Positions 32,919-48,100 of a stretch of DNA of 64,000 bases are shown here, piece after piece. The DNA is taken from positions 31,149,280 to 31,213,279 of the forward strand of contig OX578140.1 in the NCBI GenBank assembly GCA_951213105.1. Reading direction: 5' to 3'. The notes beneath the pieces were generated by a model. It was not told the origin of the DNA. It ran no database searches and worked only from the letters and a program-made list of their open reading frames with translations. Source of the stretch: Amaurobius ferox. Taxonomy: Eukaryota; Arthropoda; Arachnida; Araneae; Amaurobiidae. Numbering within the stretch: position 1 is the stretch's first letter; the number at the start of each line of letters is the position of its first letter. The position numbers and the translations under genes were made by a program.

Positions 32919-33690
32919 AGTGAGTCTGTGGAAACGATAACTGACGAACGAACGGACCGATTCGAACGAAATTTGGTACAAAAATCACAATCCCTAAACA
33001 CTGGAAGCCTATTGCTTTTGTACGCAATCGAATGTTCAGAACCCCCCCCCCCCTAAATTTTCGAGTGAAATTTTGAAAAAATCGACAAAAAATCAAAACC
33101 GCTAATAAAGTTACGCAAATAGACATTTTTTATGTAATTTTTCATTAGAAAACGATTGACATAAATTTTAGAACGCTAACATAAACCGTTTTCGAGATAT
33201 TACACATATTTCAAAAAAATTTTCAAAAAGTTATATAAAATACAAAAAAATATTTCCTATTGAGAAACATGTTCACTTTTCATATATAATACAATGCCAT
33301 AAATTTGGTGACATCATTCTCGTGGATCTAACTCGTTCCATTCATGAAAAAAGATACTCTGAGTAATACTTTTATATTTGAACGCCAATAATCATTTATC
33401 TGCTGTAAGAATGACTTTCTTTTCATCCATAACGCCTGGCGAGGTTTTGGCGACGAATTTGGCGGAATGTCGCCAACTTAGCGACATTTTTAATTGTTGC
33501 CAAATTAACAAAAATCTCGCCAAATTGATAAAAATGACGCTAAATCAACGAAAATGACGACTAATTGAAGAAAATTCAATATCATGGAATGAATATAAGT
33601 ATCTACTATAAGAATAACCTATTTTTCTTGCTGTAAAAGTAGTAAATTCATTGCATTCTATAAGGAAGGTCATGTGTTGCCCACATCAGA
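32675..33690 (+). mobile_element. family 1, copy C with expanded (TG)n
   Basis: Palindromic head TACTTTCCTTATATACATAA...AAGGAAAGTA, (TG)n expanded to about 93 bp (32825-32917), the GGCGA-rich block at 33430-33540, and the CCACATCAGA end. Confidence 0.8.
32825..32917 (+). repeat. (TG)n microsatellite
   Basis: About 46 uninterrupted TG units inside copy C. The corresponding tract is 5 to 15 units in the other copies. It produces spurious long Thr-His and Val-Cys frames. Confidence 0.95.
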
Positions 33691-34064
33691 TTTTTTCATA
33701 ACGTAGGGAGTGCACAATTCGAATTTGATTTTGATGGATTTACGCGTATTGGGCATTCTAGGACTTTAATCAGCGATTTAATTGCGACTTATATGTGTAG
33801 GTGCAATATATATCTAAGAAATTTTCCGTGTGATTTTCATAAGGTTTCGTTATCAGCTTTTCGTAGGGAAAATCTGTATAAAATATTGCATTTAAACTTC
33901 TAATATTATTAGAAAATTTAAAGTTTGTAATTTATAATGTAAAATGTTTCAATGAAGCATTAAATCGAATATTATTCTGATAACAGAAAAGCGAATTCCG
34001 CCCTAGAATAATAAAAGCAAGAAAGTGCTCAACGGATTATTTATCACCATCAGTGGACCATTGT
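33691..34064. other. spacer between family 1 copies C and D
   Basis: AT-rich. A diverged fragment with TTTACGCGTATTGGGCATTC (33751-33770) may be a decayed family-2 piece. Nothing else seen. Confidence 0.4.
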
Positions 34065-34985
34065 TACTTTCTTTATATATATAATGTATAAGGAAAGTAT
34101 TACGACGGGATCGAAAATTCTAATTCGAGTTTTCTACGGGAGAGCACGTTTCAAGCATCCCTGATCACGAATCGAACATTTGGAAGTAATGTCTGTGTGT
34201 GTGTGTGTGTGTCAGTAAGTCTGTGGAGACGATATCTCACGAACGAATTGAGCGAATCGAATGAAATTTGGTACAAAAATCACAATCCGTGAATACTGGA
34301 AGCCTATTGTTTTAAAACACAATCGAATGTTCAGAACCCTTCTGAATTTTCAAGTGAAATTTTGAAAAATCATTAAAAATTCAAAACCATTAATAATGTT
34401 ACGCAAATAGACATTTCTTATGTAATTTTTCCTTAGAAAACGATTGACATAAATTTTAGAACGCTAGCATGAACCATTCTCGAGATATTGCACATTTTTC
34501 AAATAAATTTATCAAAAAATCAAGTAAAATAAAAATAATATTAACTCTTAAGAAACATGTTCACATTTCATATGCAATATCATGCGATAAATTGGGTGAT
34601 ATCATTCTTGTGGATCTAACTCGTTCCATTCACGAGAAAATATACTTTGCGTAATACTTTTGTATTTGAACGCCAATAGTCATTAATTTCCTGCTGTAAG
34701 AATAACTTATTTCTCCGTCCATAACGCTTAACGAAATTTTGGCGACAAATTTAGCGGAATGTCGCCAACTTGGCAACATTTTTAAATGCTACCAAATTAA
34801 CGAAAATCTCGCCAAATGGATAAAAATGACGCTAAATCAATGAAAATGATGACTAATTGAAGAAAATTCAATATCTTGGAAAGAGTATAAGTAAGTACCT
34901 ACTATTAGAATAATAATTTTTTAAACTGTAAATGTAGTAAATTCATTGTAGCATATAAGGAAAGTCATGTGCTGCCCACATCAGA
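34065..34985 (+). mobile_element. family 1, copy D
   Basis: TACTTTCTTTATATATATAA head to CTGCCCACATCAGA end, short (TG)n at about 34193-34212, and the GGCGA-rich block. Confidence 0.78.
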
Positions 34986-35780
34986 TTTTTTGCATTGTCG
35001 CTTATTAGCACGGTGCAAACGATAATATAGATAATCAATGAGCACAAAATTCTTTTAAGCAAGGATTTTAGAATGTTCATTGTTTTGAGTACAAAAATTG
35101 CCCGTTATAGGAAAAAAATGCTATGAAAAGCTGAAAATTTAAATAAGTTATATATTAATCTTGTGCAAATTACGAGTAATTATATGTGGTTCTGGATTTT
35201 ATATCTGCACATAAAATTTCATATCGGTATGTATATTTCTTTTGGATTTATTGTGTTAACACCTGACACACACACTAAATCCAAAAGAATCCACTATAAA
35301 TATTCGAATTAAAAAATGTTCGAAAAAACAATATTTTCTATAGTATGACAAAGTGAAAAAAAGTAAGAAAGAAAATATTGTAATTTGTTGTACACCCAAA
35401 CATATGAATCGTGAGAAAGCTCAGAAACTTTATCCTGCGAATACGAACGGAGATATCTACACTGCTTATCCAAAAGTAAATAAACATGTCTTGAGACATC
35501 GATAGGGCCAGCTCAGTCATGAAACATGTCAACTGTCAATTCTAGGGGCGATTTTGGAAAAAAAAAAAAAAGAGAGACCGGGGTTGAACACAATATAGCA
35601 TATAATTGGTTCTACTTTTCTCCATTGTGATGTGTTATTTTCCTGTGGTACAATTGAGACAGGTTCCTATCTTGTGGTGATTACATGATCCCTGATGCTT
35701 TTGTCCGCAGCAGCACTGGGTCATGTCTAAACTTGTTAACAACACCTGTGAAAACTTTGATGGTCATCATATTTCGCACC
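34986..35780. other. intergenic, upstream of a candidate promoter
   Basis: No repeat of the local families and no coding frame. The base composition becomes less AT-rich from about 35,620, consistent with an upstream regulatory region. Confidence 0.4.
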
Positions 35781-35792
35781 CCAGGTCGTAGG

Positions 35793-35975
35793 ATTGGCTA
35801 ATCGTTCGCGAGGCTGACTAATGAGATAGAGAAGGGGATTAGGCAAGTGTTCGCAGCAGGTTACTGGGTAGTGGATGGACCAGATGGATTCAATTAAGGA
35901 GGAAGTATTTCGTTGGACCATCTTGAAAAGCTGGGGGTATATATTAATATTCTTTAGTTGGTGAAGTTTATCAGG
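35793..35975 (+). promoter_or_regulatory. candidate promoter of the PPAY membrane-protein gene
   Basis: An inverted CCAAT box (ATTGGCT, about 35794) and a TATA box (TATATATT, 35938-35945) precede an initiator-like TCAGG (A at 35973) at 35-nt spacing. A good splice donor follows about 100 nt later. The link to the downstream coding exons is an inference. Confidence 0.35.
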
Positions 35976-36071
35976 AAGTGGATAGTTAATTCTTGGTTAC
36001 CAGGAGTGTTGCAAAGAGCTAAGGAGTGTTGGCTGTTGTGTCAGAATCCAGGATTTGGAGCTTAGCTGTAG
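35973..36071 (+). other. candidate 5' UTR exon 1
   Basis: Sequence between the putative start site and a consensus donor TGTAG|GTGAGT at 36072. No ATG-initiated frame of note. Could be the first exon of the gene encoded at 45153. Confidence 0.3.
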
Positions 36072-37935
36072 GTGAGTCATTTGTTGTTTTAGTTTTAAAA
36101 TATGTATGTTTATGGAAAATGATATTTGTGTATTTGAAATATCTTTTTTGAACTATTTCTCGGTATTTTCCTGCCCTCAAAATCAGTTTCACTTTAACTA
36201 TAAATGGAAGCAAATATTCATTACAAAGCAGTCTAATAGACGATCGGGTTATATATACTCATAAAATTACCAGAATTTTTAAGTTACTATTAATATTTTG
36301 TCCTGGTTGCACATGTCAATATAGTTCAGCAGTATTATTTTGTGTTCAAAGAATATTTAAAAGCATTTAAGTGATTATCAATGTGATTACTTGTATAATT
36401 TTAAACGATTACTAGCAAGTTAATAATATAAGTTTATTTATTTAAAAAATAATTTTATCATGTGTTCCTTTCCATCTTAAGTAATTAAAATGTTTATTAG
36501 AAAATTCATTGGGCCTAAAAGTTATTTATAGAGATTCGCTATAAACTTGAAATGCCTCCATATTATAAACTTTAATTAATTTAAGTATTAAAAAAAATCA
36601 TTTTGGATATTCTTAAAATTCATGCTTTTAATTTTGATATTTCAAATATTTTAAAATTACACATGTAAAAGATGGTATTCTGCATCCTGGCAATTTTATT
36701 GTTAAATTTCATTTTTACGCATATTCCCACAGTTTTAATTCATTTTCATGCGGAAGCAGTGGTGTACTCAGGAAATTTTCACAGGATGCATAAAACATTT
36801 TATTGCATATCGTTAATTATTTATTTATTAATAATCGTCAATTACGTTTGGTGATTAATAATTAATTGCATCATATTATATTTTTATTAATATTTTATGT
36901 TTATATTAGTATTAAATAGCAATTAATAATTTCTCATTTTCTTTTTAAAAATAATTTTTATATTTCCCAATAAGAATTATATCCTGTTTTTAATATACAA
37001 TAAATAAGCAAACCACCAAGCCCATTAATTCCATCTTACTTAAATTGGTGACAAAGACCTTCACAAATCGAGGAATAAGCAATACACTTTGCTTCAAAGT
37101 GAAACGATATTTTCCAAAATGCTCCATTTGTATCAACCTCAAAAATATATTAAATAAATAAGAACTTGAAAATAAATTAAATATATCTACATATACACTG
37201 TAATGTAAATCTCAACTTAACTTCCACTATAATGTTTAGTATCCCTCCTATTACAATCATTATCAGAAAGAAAAAAATAAATAAAGTTGTTCTTTTAAAA
37301 TATTTTGTAAAAATTCTTTAAAAGTTTCCTTTTTAAAGCGAACAAAAGTATAGTGATGAATTGCATGCCGCTTGGCTTATCTATCAGTTCATATTACCAA
37401 TTTCCATCTTATACTACCATCTTTATTACGAAAATTATTACTGTTTTCCATAAGGAAAAAATAATGTTATGAAAATCTTAAAATTCGAATCACACGACAA
37501 ATGTGTCATTTAGTGGGGGGGGGGGGGGGGGGGGGGGGGGTCGAATGCCACCCTAAAAAATTTCGAAGTTATTAGCTTCTTAAGGAATAGTCATGTCGAA
37601 TAACATTTCTATTATTAAAATAATAGTCCACGAATTTTTGCCACTCCAAAGAAATACTTGGAAATGAGAGTTCCTGTCATGCAAATTACTAAAATTTCTG
37701 TTTACACTTGTAACCTATATAGGTACGCCACTGTCTGTAAAAGATTATTCGTTAATTAGTTATAATTTATTTTTCTAACAATGCAATAGATCTTATGTCA
37801 TTTTATATCCATAAAGTTAACTATCGTATTTCTTATGTGCTTCCTATCAACTTTATTTCTTCGGTATCGGATTTTTTTTATGCTTAATTTCAAATTCTTA
37901 TTTATGGAAAAATAGTCTTAAAATATTTGTAATGT
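36072..37935. other. AT-rich intron or intergenic DNA
   Basis: No coding region or structured repeat recognised except a 26-base G run at 37515-37540, which may be an assembly-sensitive homopolymer. Confidence 0.5.
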
Positions 37936-38558
37936 TGATAAAATCGATGCTCGCATACGACAATCATATATTTTAGTGCAAAAAATCAAATAATTATTCC
38001 TCTGTTGGCTGATAATTATCAAACCTTTTCTCTTTACAATATTTTTAATCATGCAATACGTTTTTTTATTTCTATGCAATTTTTGTTGTATCCTACATTG
38101 ACACAAACTTTCGTCAAATCACCAAAATGACTTCAGCGATAATTTTATTTATGAATAAATTAAATTTTAAGTATTTCAGTAATTAGAAATTAATACCAGT
38201 TAATAAATAATATTTACCAGAAAAAAATTGATTAAAAAATAGGAATAATTTAAATGCTTCGTGTTCAAAGTCTAAAAGTTATAGGAGTCCATATAAAAAT
38301 TTTAATTAATGTAGAAAAGCTTTGTCTTATATTCCTGTAAAAGAAAAAAAATGTTTTTTTGTGACATCTTGAATGAAATTAATACTATGTTGGAATTCAT
38401 TTTATGAAATTGACACAGAGTTAGCTGGTTTTCTCTGGAAGAATTTAACATAGTACTCGTGCTCATTGATAGTAAAAAATATTGACAGAATTGAATAATT
38501 ATTTGATTTTTTGCATTAAAATCTATGTGATTGTCGTATGCGAGCATCGATTTTATCA
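37936..38558. mobile_element. inverted-repeat element (about 620 bp)
   Basis: Inverted arms of about 73 bp (37936-38009 and 38486-38558) share GATAAAATCGATGCTCGCAT and ATCAAATAATTATTC. The interior is AT-rich and non-coding. No clear target duplication. Superfamily undetermined. Confidence 0.6.
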
Positions 38559-38928
38559 CTTACTTTTGCTGGTGTGTTTGCTTTGTCTTTATATTCTGAG
38601 GATTGAGGCTTTTTCTACTTCCGAAATCGGTTGATACAGTTATTAATTAGTTTTGTGGTGTACTTTAACGCTTATTTAATTCTTCAGTTCGATTTGTTGT
38701 ATTTGAAAGAGAAATGTCACATGGTGAATAAAAAGGAGAAAAATCTGATATACCTAATGCTGAGCATTTGCTTTCAAAAATCGAGGGAAAAAAACATTAA
38801 AAAAATTATTAGCTTGCAAAATTTTACAGAAATAGCCAGTTTGAATGCAATTTTTTGGCAGAATTGACCGAAACTTAACACGTGCTATTTTAGAGGCACT
38901 GTATGTTTTCGTTATTAGAAAAAAAAAA

Positions 38929-39813
38929 TCTGATGTGTGTAAAGCCTCTGACTTTTCTTACATAATGCACTGACCACAGGGAAACAGCGGTGTGCAAAAT
39001 AAACGACACAATCTTTTTGGCACTGAATTAACATCACTTAAATTGAAATTTGACGCTTTTGTTTTGGCAACTTAAGTCTAAACGTAATGACTTATCCATA
39101 CGCACATGCAAAATCCTCATAATAAATGCAATTTATATTCAATTAATATCCCATGAAATAAATTATTGCTCATGTGCCAAAAGTAAATAAAATTATAAAA
39201 GGTAACTTCTGTCGAAAATGGAATGAACTAGATCTATGAGAATGAGTTAACAGATTTGTTTATTAAATATGGAAAGTAAACATAACTTACAACTTTTTTA
39301 ATTTTATGTAATTGTTTCTTGCTAAAAAAATTATTTGAAAAACGTATAATATATATGAAAGGAATTCATACTAGCATTCTAAAGTTTGTGTCAATTGTTT
39401 TCTGATGAAAATTTACGTATAAAATGAGTATTTATTTATCAGCATTGAAGGTCCTGATTTTTTCAAAAATTCACTCAAAAACTAAGGGGGCTTTCGAACA
39501 TTCGATCGAGTTTAGAATCATTAGGATTCTGGTATTTATTTTGGTTTTATTGGCATAGATCTTTGGGTCTGATCTGATATAACATTTTGATCTAATCGTA
39601 ATAATCTTATCAAATTATTTTCGAAACGCTGCTTGAGATATCGAGTGTACAGTCTGATGGACACACAGACCAACATATACATAACCCCAAAAACGGTCGA
39701 TTCGAGTTCAGGGATGCTGAAAGCGGGAGTTTTCGTCAAAATCTCGAATTCGAATTTTCGAACCCGTCATAGTATTTTTCTTATACATTGATTATAATAT
39801 GTATGCAGAAGTA
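38929..39813 (-). mobile_element. family 1, copy G (strongly diverged)
   Basis: Starts TCTGATGTGTGTAAAGC and ends near CTTATACATTGATTATAATATG. Intermediate landmarks (GAACTAGATCTATGAGAATGA, AAACGGTCGATTCGAG, CTCGAATTCGAATTTTCG) are recognisable but decayed. Confidence 0.55.
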
Positions 39814-40965
39814 ACAATAAACAATTAAGATATTTATACACTTTTATCAAGTGATTAAACATGTAAGACTTATCACAAACCATTCATGAAATATTATAAA
39901 TGTCACTGTCCACAGAGAGGAGCGCAATATATCTAGAAAGAATCAGGCGATTTCCATGAAATTGTGTATTCTCATTTTAATCAGTATCGAGTAATCAAGC
40001 AATAGCGGAATTTGTTAATTTGTAATCGCTTCAGATGCTGGACAGATTACTTTTAAGCACAGTAACAAAACAAACCAGCATAAAATATTTTTTCACCATT
40101 AGTAAGCGTTTCGCTGTAGGTGTAGGATCAACTTCATACTGCAAAATTATAAATCATTCCGGAACTTTCAGGTTCTATAACTTTTTCCCCCCCTTTCGAT
40201 TTTCAAGTACTTTGAGCTATTTAAAAGTGAATCAGAGAAAGTGGGGAAAGTTGTGTGGTTCACAGGTTCACTGTCAATTTTTAAACATGGGAAAAAAAAC
40301 CCATTGATCTCTGCTTTGGAACATATGCATTCATATTTGCCCTTTCAGTTCTTATCTTTTCCTTTGTTGAACGTTTTCATTTCCCTTATCGGTAACTCTG
40401 TTAGCTACCGTACGTGCTTCCTTGCCTTCCTGTCCCCCTCTCACCTTTCCCCCACTGACCTACGCTGAAGGAGGTCAGAGATTTGGTGGCTTGAGGGCAT
40501 CAGGTGGTTAACAGAAGGGTGGTGATCACCATCAGCATATATCTTCAGAAGAAAGGGAATATCAATGGCAAACATTGGAAATAGATTAGTTCAGGGAGTG
40601 AGTAGGAGATCTCTATCACCACACTAGAGATGTCATTAATGTTCTTCGTAATGAACTGCAGGTTCTTAATTGTAACAATCTTTGCAGTTAAAATTAAGGT
40701 AAGATCATAGATATAAAAGAATTATTATATTTCTATTCCATATCTACAACCGCATTTCTCTCCTCTACCCTATGCGCGCTCCAGTAACAAGACTCGAAAA
40801 GAAAATTTTCGTCTAATTCAATAACTAATAATTGCTTGTATTTTCCCGAGGAATATATTTACCATAAGATTTATTTATTTATTTATTTTTTTTTCAATGA
40901 ATGCCTGGCACGCCATGTTAAAATGGTTTTACATTCAGTTAAATCTTTTTTACTCCACATTCCAG
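39814..40965. other. no gene recognised
   Basis: AT-rich, with a less AT-rich stretch at 40,330-40,560 lacking an interpretable frame. Confidence 0.4.
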
Positions 40966-41015
40966 ATCTCAGAGACGTTTTACGTAGATATCAACGACTT
41001 TTTACGGCGGAAAAG
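40966..41015 (+). other. candidate 5' UTR exon 2 (50 bp)
   Basis: A pyrimidine tract and acceptor (TTTTTTACTCCACATTCCAG) end at 40965 and the donor AAAAG|GTGAGA follows at 41016. The small size and strong sites suggest a real internal exon, possibly non-coding, of the plus-strand gene. Confidence 0.33.
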
Positions 41016-41057
41016 GTGAGAGAAAACTATGATATTGGATATTATTATTGACAGTTT

Positions 41058-41302
41058 AATGGCCATGATAGTTAATAATTAATTAGTTAATAACCATTTA
41101 TGTATAAATTGGCGTTACTTATTAACAATTATTCAATGGTATCACCCATAGCAATAATCACACAAAGGGGTTGAATATATTAATGAATGTTGGTATTAAT
41201 AATTTAATAGACATGGAAATTAAAAATGAATTAATTAATAACACTTTATGTATAAATTAATTAAATATTAATCAATGGTATTGCTCGTTGCAATAATCAT
41301 GC
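41058..41302 (+). repeat. diverged tandem duplication
   Basis: Two copies, about 41058-41162 and 41207-41302, share TTAATAACC/CACTTTATGTATAAATT and AATCAATGGTAT blocks. Non-coding. Confidence 0.5.
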
Positions 41303-43190
<1,888 letters not shown>

Positions 43191-43226
43191 TTAACCCTAT
43201 TGCCATTGTTTCAAGTATGTATGTTT

Positions 43227-43460
<234 letters not shown>

Positions 43461-45037
43461 GTATAATTTTTCAAGAATTATAAGCCCCATTTTCTATAGA
43501 GGTCCAATTCAAAGGATTATTTGACTTGTAACATTTTCCCTCTTCATTGTTTTGCTCTCCATTTCTGGTCAGTAATTTTATCCTTCCACTAACAAGCATT
43601 TCAAGGCTGTCACTTATTTTGAAAGCTCGACATGCCTCTCAGTGGGTAACCCAGGATTAATAACCCCGTCTCTAATCACTACAGGTGTTTGGCGTTGAAC
43701 TATGGCATGAAAAAAGCTGTGTGTTCCTGCATTGCACATGTGTTTTTGAATAGATAAAGTTTCCTATGGTAAAGTATTATCGAATTTTATTGTGCTGTTC
43801 TCTACAACGATAGGTACTCATGGAGCACGTAATAATATCAATTTCCAGAAATTCGTTTTAGAGGAGCAAATTTTACTTTATAAATAATTTTATACAAGAT
43901 ATGTGTTATTGGTAGATACTTATATATATTTACATATAAAATAAATTTTAATCTTGCACAATGAATTCAGTAAATTTGTTTCTATCGATAAATATATGTA
44001 AAGAATTTATTCATAAAAAAAAATATAACTTAATCATACCTGACTTTTTCAACATACCACAGTAATGTATTTACATCTTTTACATCAAAGTGATCGTGTA
44101 CAAAATCTACAACGCAATACTTTTTAACGCTAAATCGTAAATTAAAATCTATTTCGACGAATTTAAAATTAAAATATTTTCATGAAAATGGGGAGGGGGT
44201 AACAGGACAATATACACTCCCTTCAAATGTGTCATTGATAGAAAATAACGATATTAAATTTCAAAGGCAGTATGCAGTTTACATTAGTGCCTGTAATGGC
44301 GTATTTAATTTTTTTTTTCGGAGGGGAGGGGGAGTCGGTATTAATCTTTTTTCGGAAGAGTTCACAATAGATCCTTTTCTTTAAGCAAAAGATTCATTCT
44401 TTTAGAATTTCGGAAGGGGCGGGGTGTCAAATCTACCTCCAAACTTCATCTTTTGGATATGCCCTTGATTGCCCATATCTGATCTTTTCAGCCATATAGA
44501 ACTGTGAACTGATTTTTTTTTCTATATTGCACATGTAGGCCGGCTGGACTGCGGTTTTTGTAGTCATTAATCAGAAAACAATTAACATTTTGTAATGCTA
44601 GCATGAAATCATTTTTGAAATTTAAATTGAACCTTACTTAATACAGTGAAAATAATTTATTTCTACAAAAATTACAGCTGATTCATTAACATTTTTTGGA
44701 AATGTTCTATTCTATTCAATGCTATTCCGTGTACCGGCTATTCCATGTATTGGTTACTCTATGCTGAAGAAGAATGCTTAGAAAACATGGAAACGGTTTA
44801 TGGCTGTTATTTGCAATGGGTCTTTTTTGAGTTAGTTTGTTCATAATTAATCGTTTACGATGATTAATTAAGAGTAGTATATTTATATTAAAATATAGTG
44901 ATCATTAAGATCGTAATGAAGACAATATCCATTAAGATAGTAATTATTAATATTATATTAAAGCAATTAAAACTTAAATGTTATGTTCTTTAAATAAAAG
45001 TAGAATATATTATGTATATATATATATTTCATTTTAG
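43461..45037. other. no gene recognised; presumed intron 2 of the PPAY gene
   Basis: AT-rich with G-rich patches (44192-44202, 44319-44334). No recognisable coding or transposon sequence. Confidence 0.4.
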
Positions 45038-45152
45038 GATTTTCAAACTATACGTGAAGTTTACTAATTTCTGCAAAGACAGCAATTGCAAAAGTTTGAG
45101 TGAACCAACAAGAAATATTTTGACCATAATCCAGTTTATCGTCTGACCGAAA
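45038..45152 (+). other. 5' UTR part of the first coding exon of the PPAY gene
   Basis: Acceptor TTTCATTTTAG ends at 45037. An in-frame TGA at 45144 precedes the ATG at 45153, so translation starts in this exon and earlier exons must be untranslated. Confidence 0.6.
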
Positions 45153-48100
45153 ATGGAGCTGCCTGTCATCCTGTGCATCCTAACAGCAGTAGTAATGATG
45201 ATCGTCATTTTATCATTTGTATTCTTCATCGTTGCTTTGAGATGTAAGAAAAGGAAGGAGAATAGGAATTCGCACTGGATTCGGTCTAGATCCATTGAGC
45301 ATTTCAGGTTCTCCCCAAGGAATATGGAAGAGCAGAGGATCAGAATCAGCTCTCCAAGAAACATGGAGGATAAAAGTATGGACATCAGTCCCCCGGCATA
45401 CTCAAATATCTTCTCTTGCGAAGAGTGCTTAAGAGCACAGAATATAGCAGGTACATTTTTATTTTTTCAGACTATTGCATAGAAAAAGTAGTGTATTTTT
45501 TTTCGAGAATTTTCGATTTTAAAAATTTTGGCAGAAAACCCCGCATTAAAATCTGTACATATTTCGAATTGTTTTGGGAGAATGTTCATCTGCGCGTGTC
45601 CGTGTGTGCATGTTTGTGAAGTGTGGACATTCTGATAACTAAGAATGGATGCATGTATTGTTATGAAATTTTATATCTGGATGTATATTAGTCTAGAACG
45701 GGGTCGAGGCTGCAAGATGCTGCAGATTCATGCCTTGTTTACTTCCAGGCTTACTTCCTGTCGAAAGTGCGAACTCGAAAAATATCATGAACTTGAAAAA
45801 AAAAATCTGATGGGGGCAACACATAACTTTCCTTATATAATTCAATGAATTTACTACTTTTACAGTTAAAAAAAATGTTATTCTTATAGTAGATACTTAT
45901 ATTCTTTCCAAGATATTGAATTTTCTTCAATTAGTCGCCATTTTCATTGATTTAGCGTCATTTTTATCAATATGGCAAAATTTTTGTTAATTTGGCAACA
46001 ATTAAAAATGTCGCCAATTTGGCGACATTCCGCCAAATTTGTCGCCAAAATCTCGTCAAGCGTTATGGACGGGGAAATAAGCTATTCTTACAGCAGATAA
46101 ATGACTATTGGCGTTCAAATACAAGAGTATTACTCAGAGTATCTTTTTCCATGAATGGAACGAGCTAGATCCATGAGAATAATGTCACCAAATTTATCGC
46201 ATGGTATTACATATGAAAAGTGAACATGTTTCTCAATAGGAAATATATATTTTTTATTTTATATAACGCTTTGATATTTTTTTTAAATGTGCAATATCTC
46301 GAGAACGGTTCATGTTAGCGTTCTAAAATTTATGTCAATCGTTTTCTAATGAAAAATTACATAAGAAATGTCTATTTACGTAACTTTATTAGCGGTTATG
46401 ATTTTTTGACGATTTTTTCAAAATTTCATTCGAAAATTTAGGGGGTTCTGAACATTCGATTGCGTATAAAAGTAATTGGCTTCCAGTGTTTACGGATTGT
46501 GATTTTTGTACCAAATTTCGTTCGAATCGGTCCATTCGTTCGTCAGTTATCGTCTCCACAGACTCACTGACACACACACACACACATATACTTTCACACA
46601 CACACACACATACTTTCACACACACAGACATCACTTCAAAAATGTTTTATTCGTGATCAGGGATGCTTGAAACGTGCTCTCCCGTCGAAAACTCGAATTC
46701 GAATTTTCGACCCCGTCACAATACTTTCCTTATACATTATGTATATAAGGAAAGTAAAAAAAAAGGGGGGGGGGGAAGGTAACACTAATAGCTCGTTATA
46801 TAGATGGATGTAAAACATCACTCCATTTATATATTTCGAATGTGAAAAGGTTTATGTGTGTTGTGCATGACCATGGTGTGGTACAAGATACCTAAGTAGA
46901 GGTTTCTTGTTATTAGATTATTAGATTAAGATGCAGTTTATTTCGTTCGAATCGGACTACAAATCACGAATTTCTCGATTATGAAATATGAGTATTTTGG
47001 ATGCATCCAGGCTGCCACTCAAATATAGTGTTTTAGGATATTTTCTAAAAAACATGCTTTTTCCATTTTTGCCATTTAATATATTTCCAAATGCACTGTG
47101 AAATGTATAGGCATGTAAAATATATAACTATTGATCAATTATTAATGTGTTTTATTTTAAATATATTGTTCTGTTTTCATCTTCTGCTGCGTTCCACTAT
47201 ATTTTTTTCTGGCTAACGCTTGGCACCCGGCCCTCCAGGTGTAAAGTCAGAGTTACAATTTATAATGCAATTTAGTGCTTGTAAATAAAAAAGAAAATGT
47301 ATAGTTAATACTGACAATGTACAATCTTATAATTTTCTTATTAAATAATATGATTACTTGCTTTTTAATTTGCCTCCAACGGATTTTTATGTTTGGTATT
47401 TTGTTTGAAGCCATCTCTATTTTGAGTTGAGACAGTTGTGATTTGTTTATATACAAAACCACATATTTATTTTGAGTTGTGGCATTTTTACTTTCCTTAT
47501 ATACATAAGGTATAAGGAAAGTATTGTGACGGGGTCGAAAATTCGAATTCAAGTTTTCGGCGGGAGAGCACGTTTCAAGCATCCCTGATCACGAATCAAG
47601 CATTTTTGAGGTGATGTCTGTGTGTGTGTGAAAGTATGTGTGTGGGTGTGTGTGTCAGTGAGTCTATGGAAACGATATCTCACGAACGAATGGAGCGATT
47701 TGAATGAAATTTGGTACAAAAATCACAATCCGTGAATACTGGAAGACTATTGTTTTTAAACGCAATCGAATGTTCAGAACTACCCTAAATTTTCGAGTGA
47801 AATTTTGAAAAAATCATCAAAAAATCGAAACCTTTAATAAAGTTACGAAAATAGACATTTCTTATGTAATTTTTCCGTAGAAAATGATTAACATAAACTT
47901 TAGAACGCTAGAATGAACCGTTCTTGAGATATTGCACATTTTCCAAATAAATTTATCAAAAAATCCCTTAAATTAAAAAAAATATATTAACTGTTGAGAA
48001 ACATGTTCACTTTTCATATGTAATATCATGCGATAAATTTGGTGACATCATTCTCGTGGATCTAGCTCGTTCCATTCATGAGAAAAGATACTTTGAGTAA

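Noticed and set aside
32654..33056. Open frames with poly(His-Thr) or poly(Val-Cys) on both strands
   Set aside because: They are translations of the (TG)n microsatellite inside repeat copy C, with no start context or conservation.
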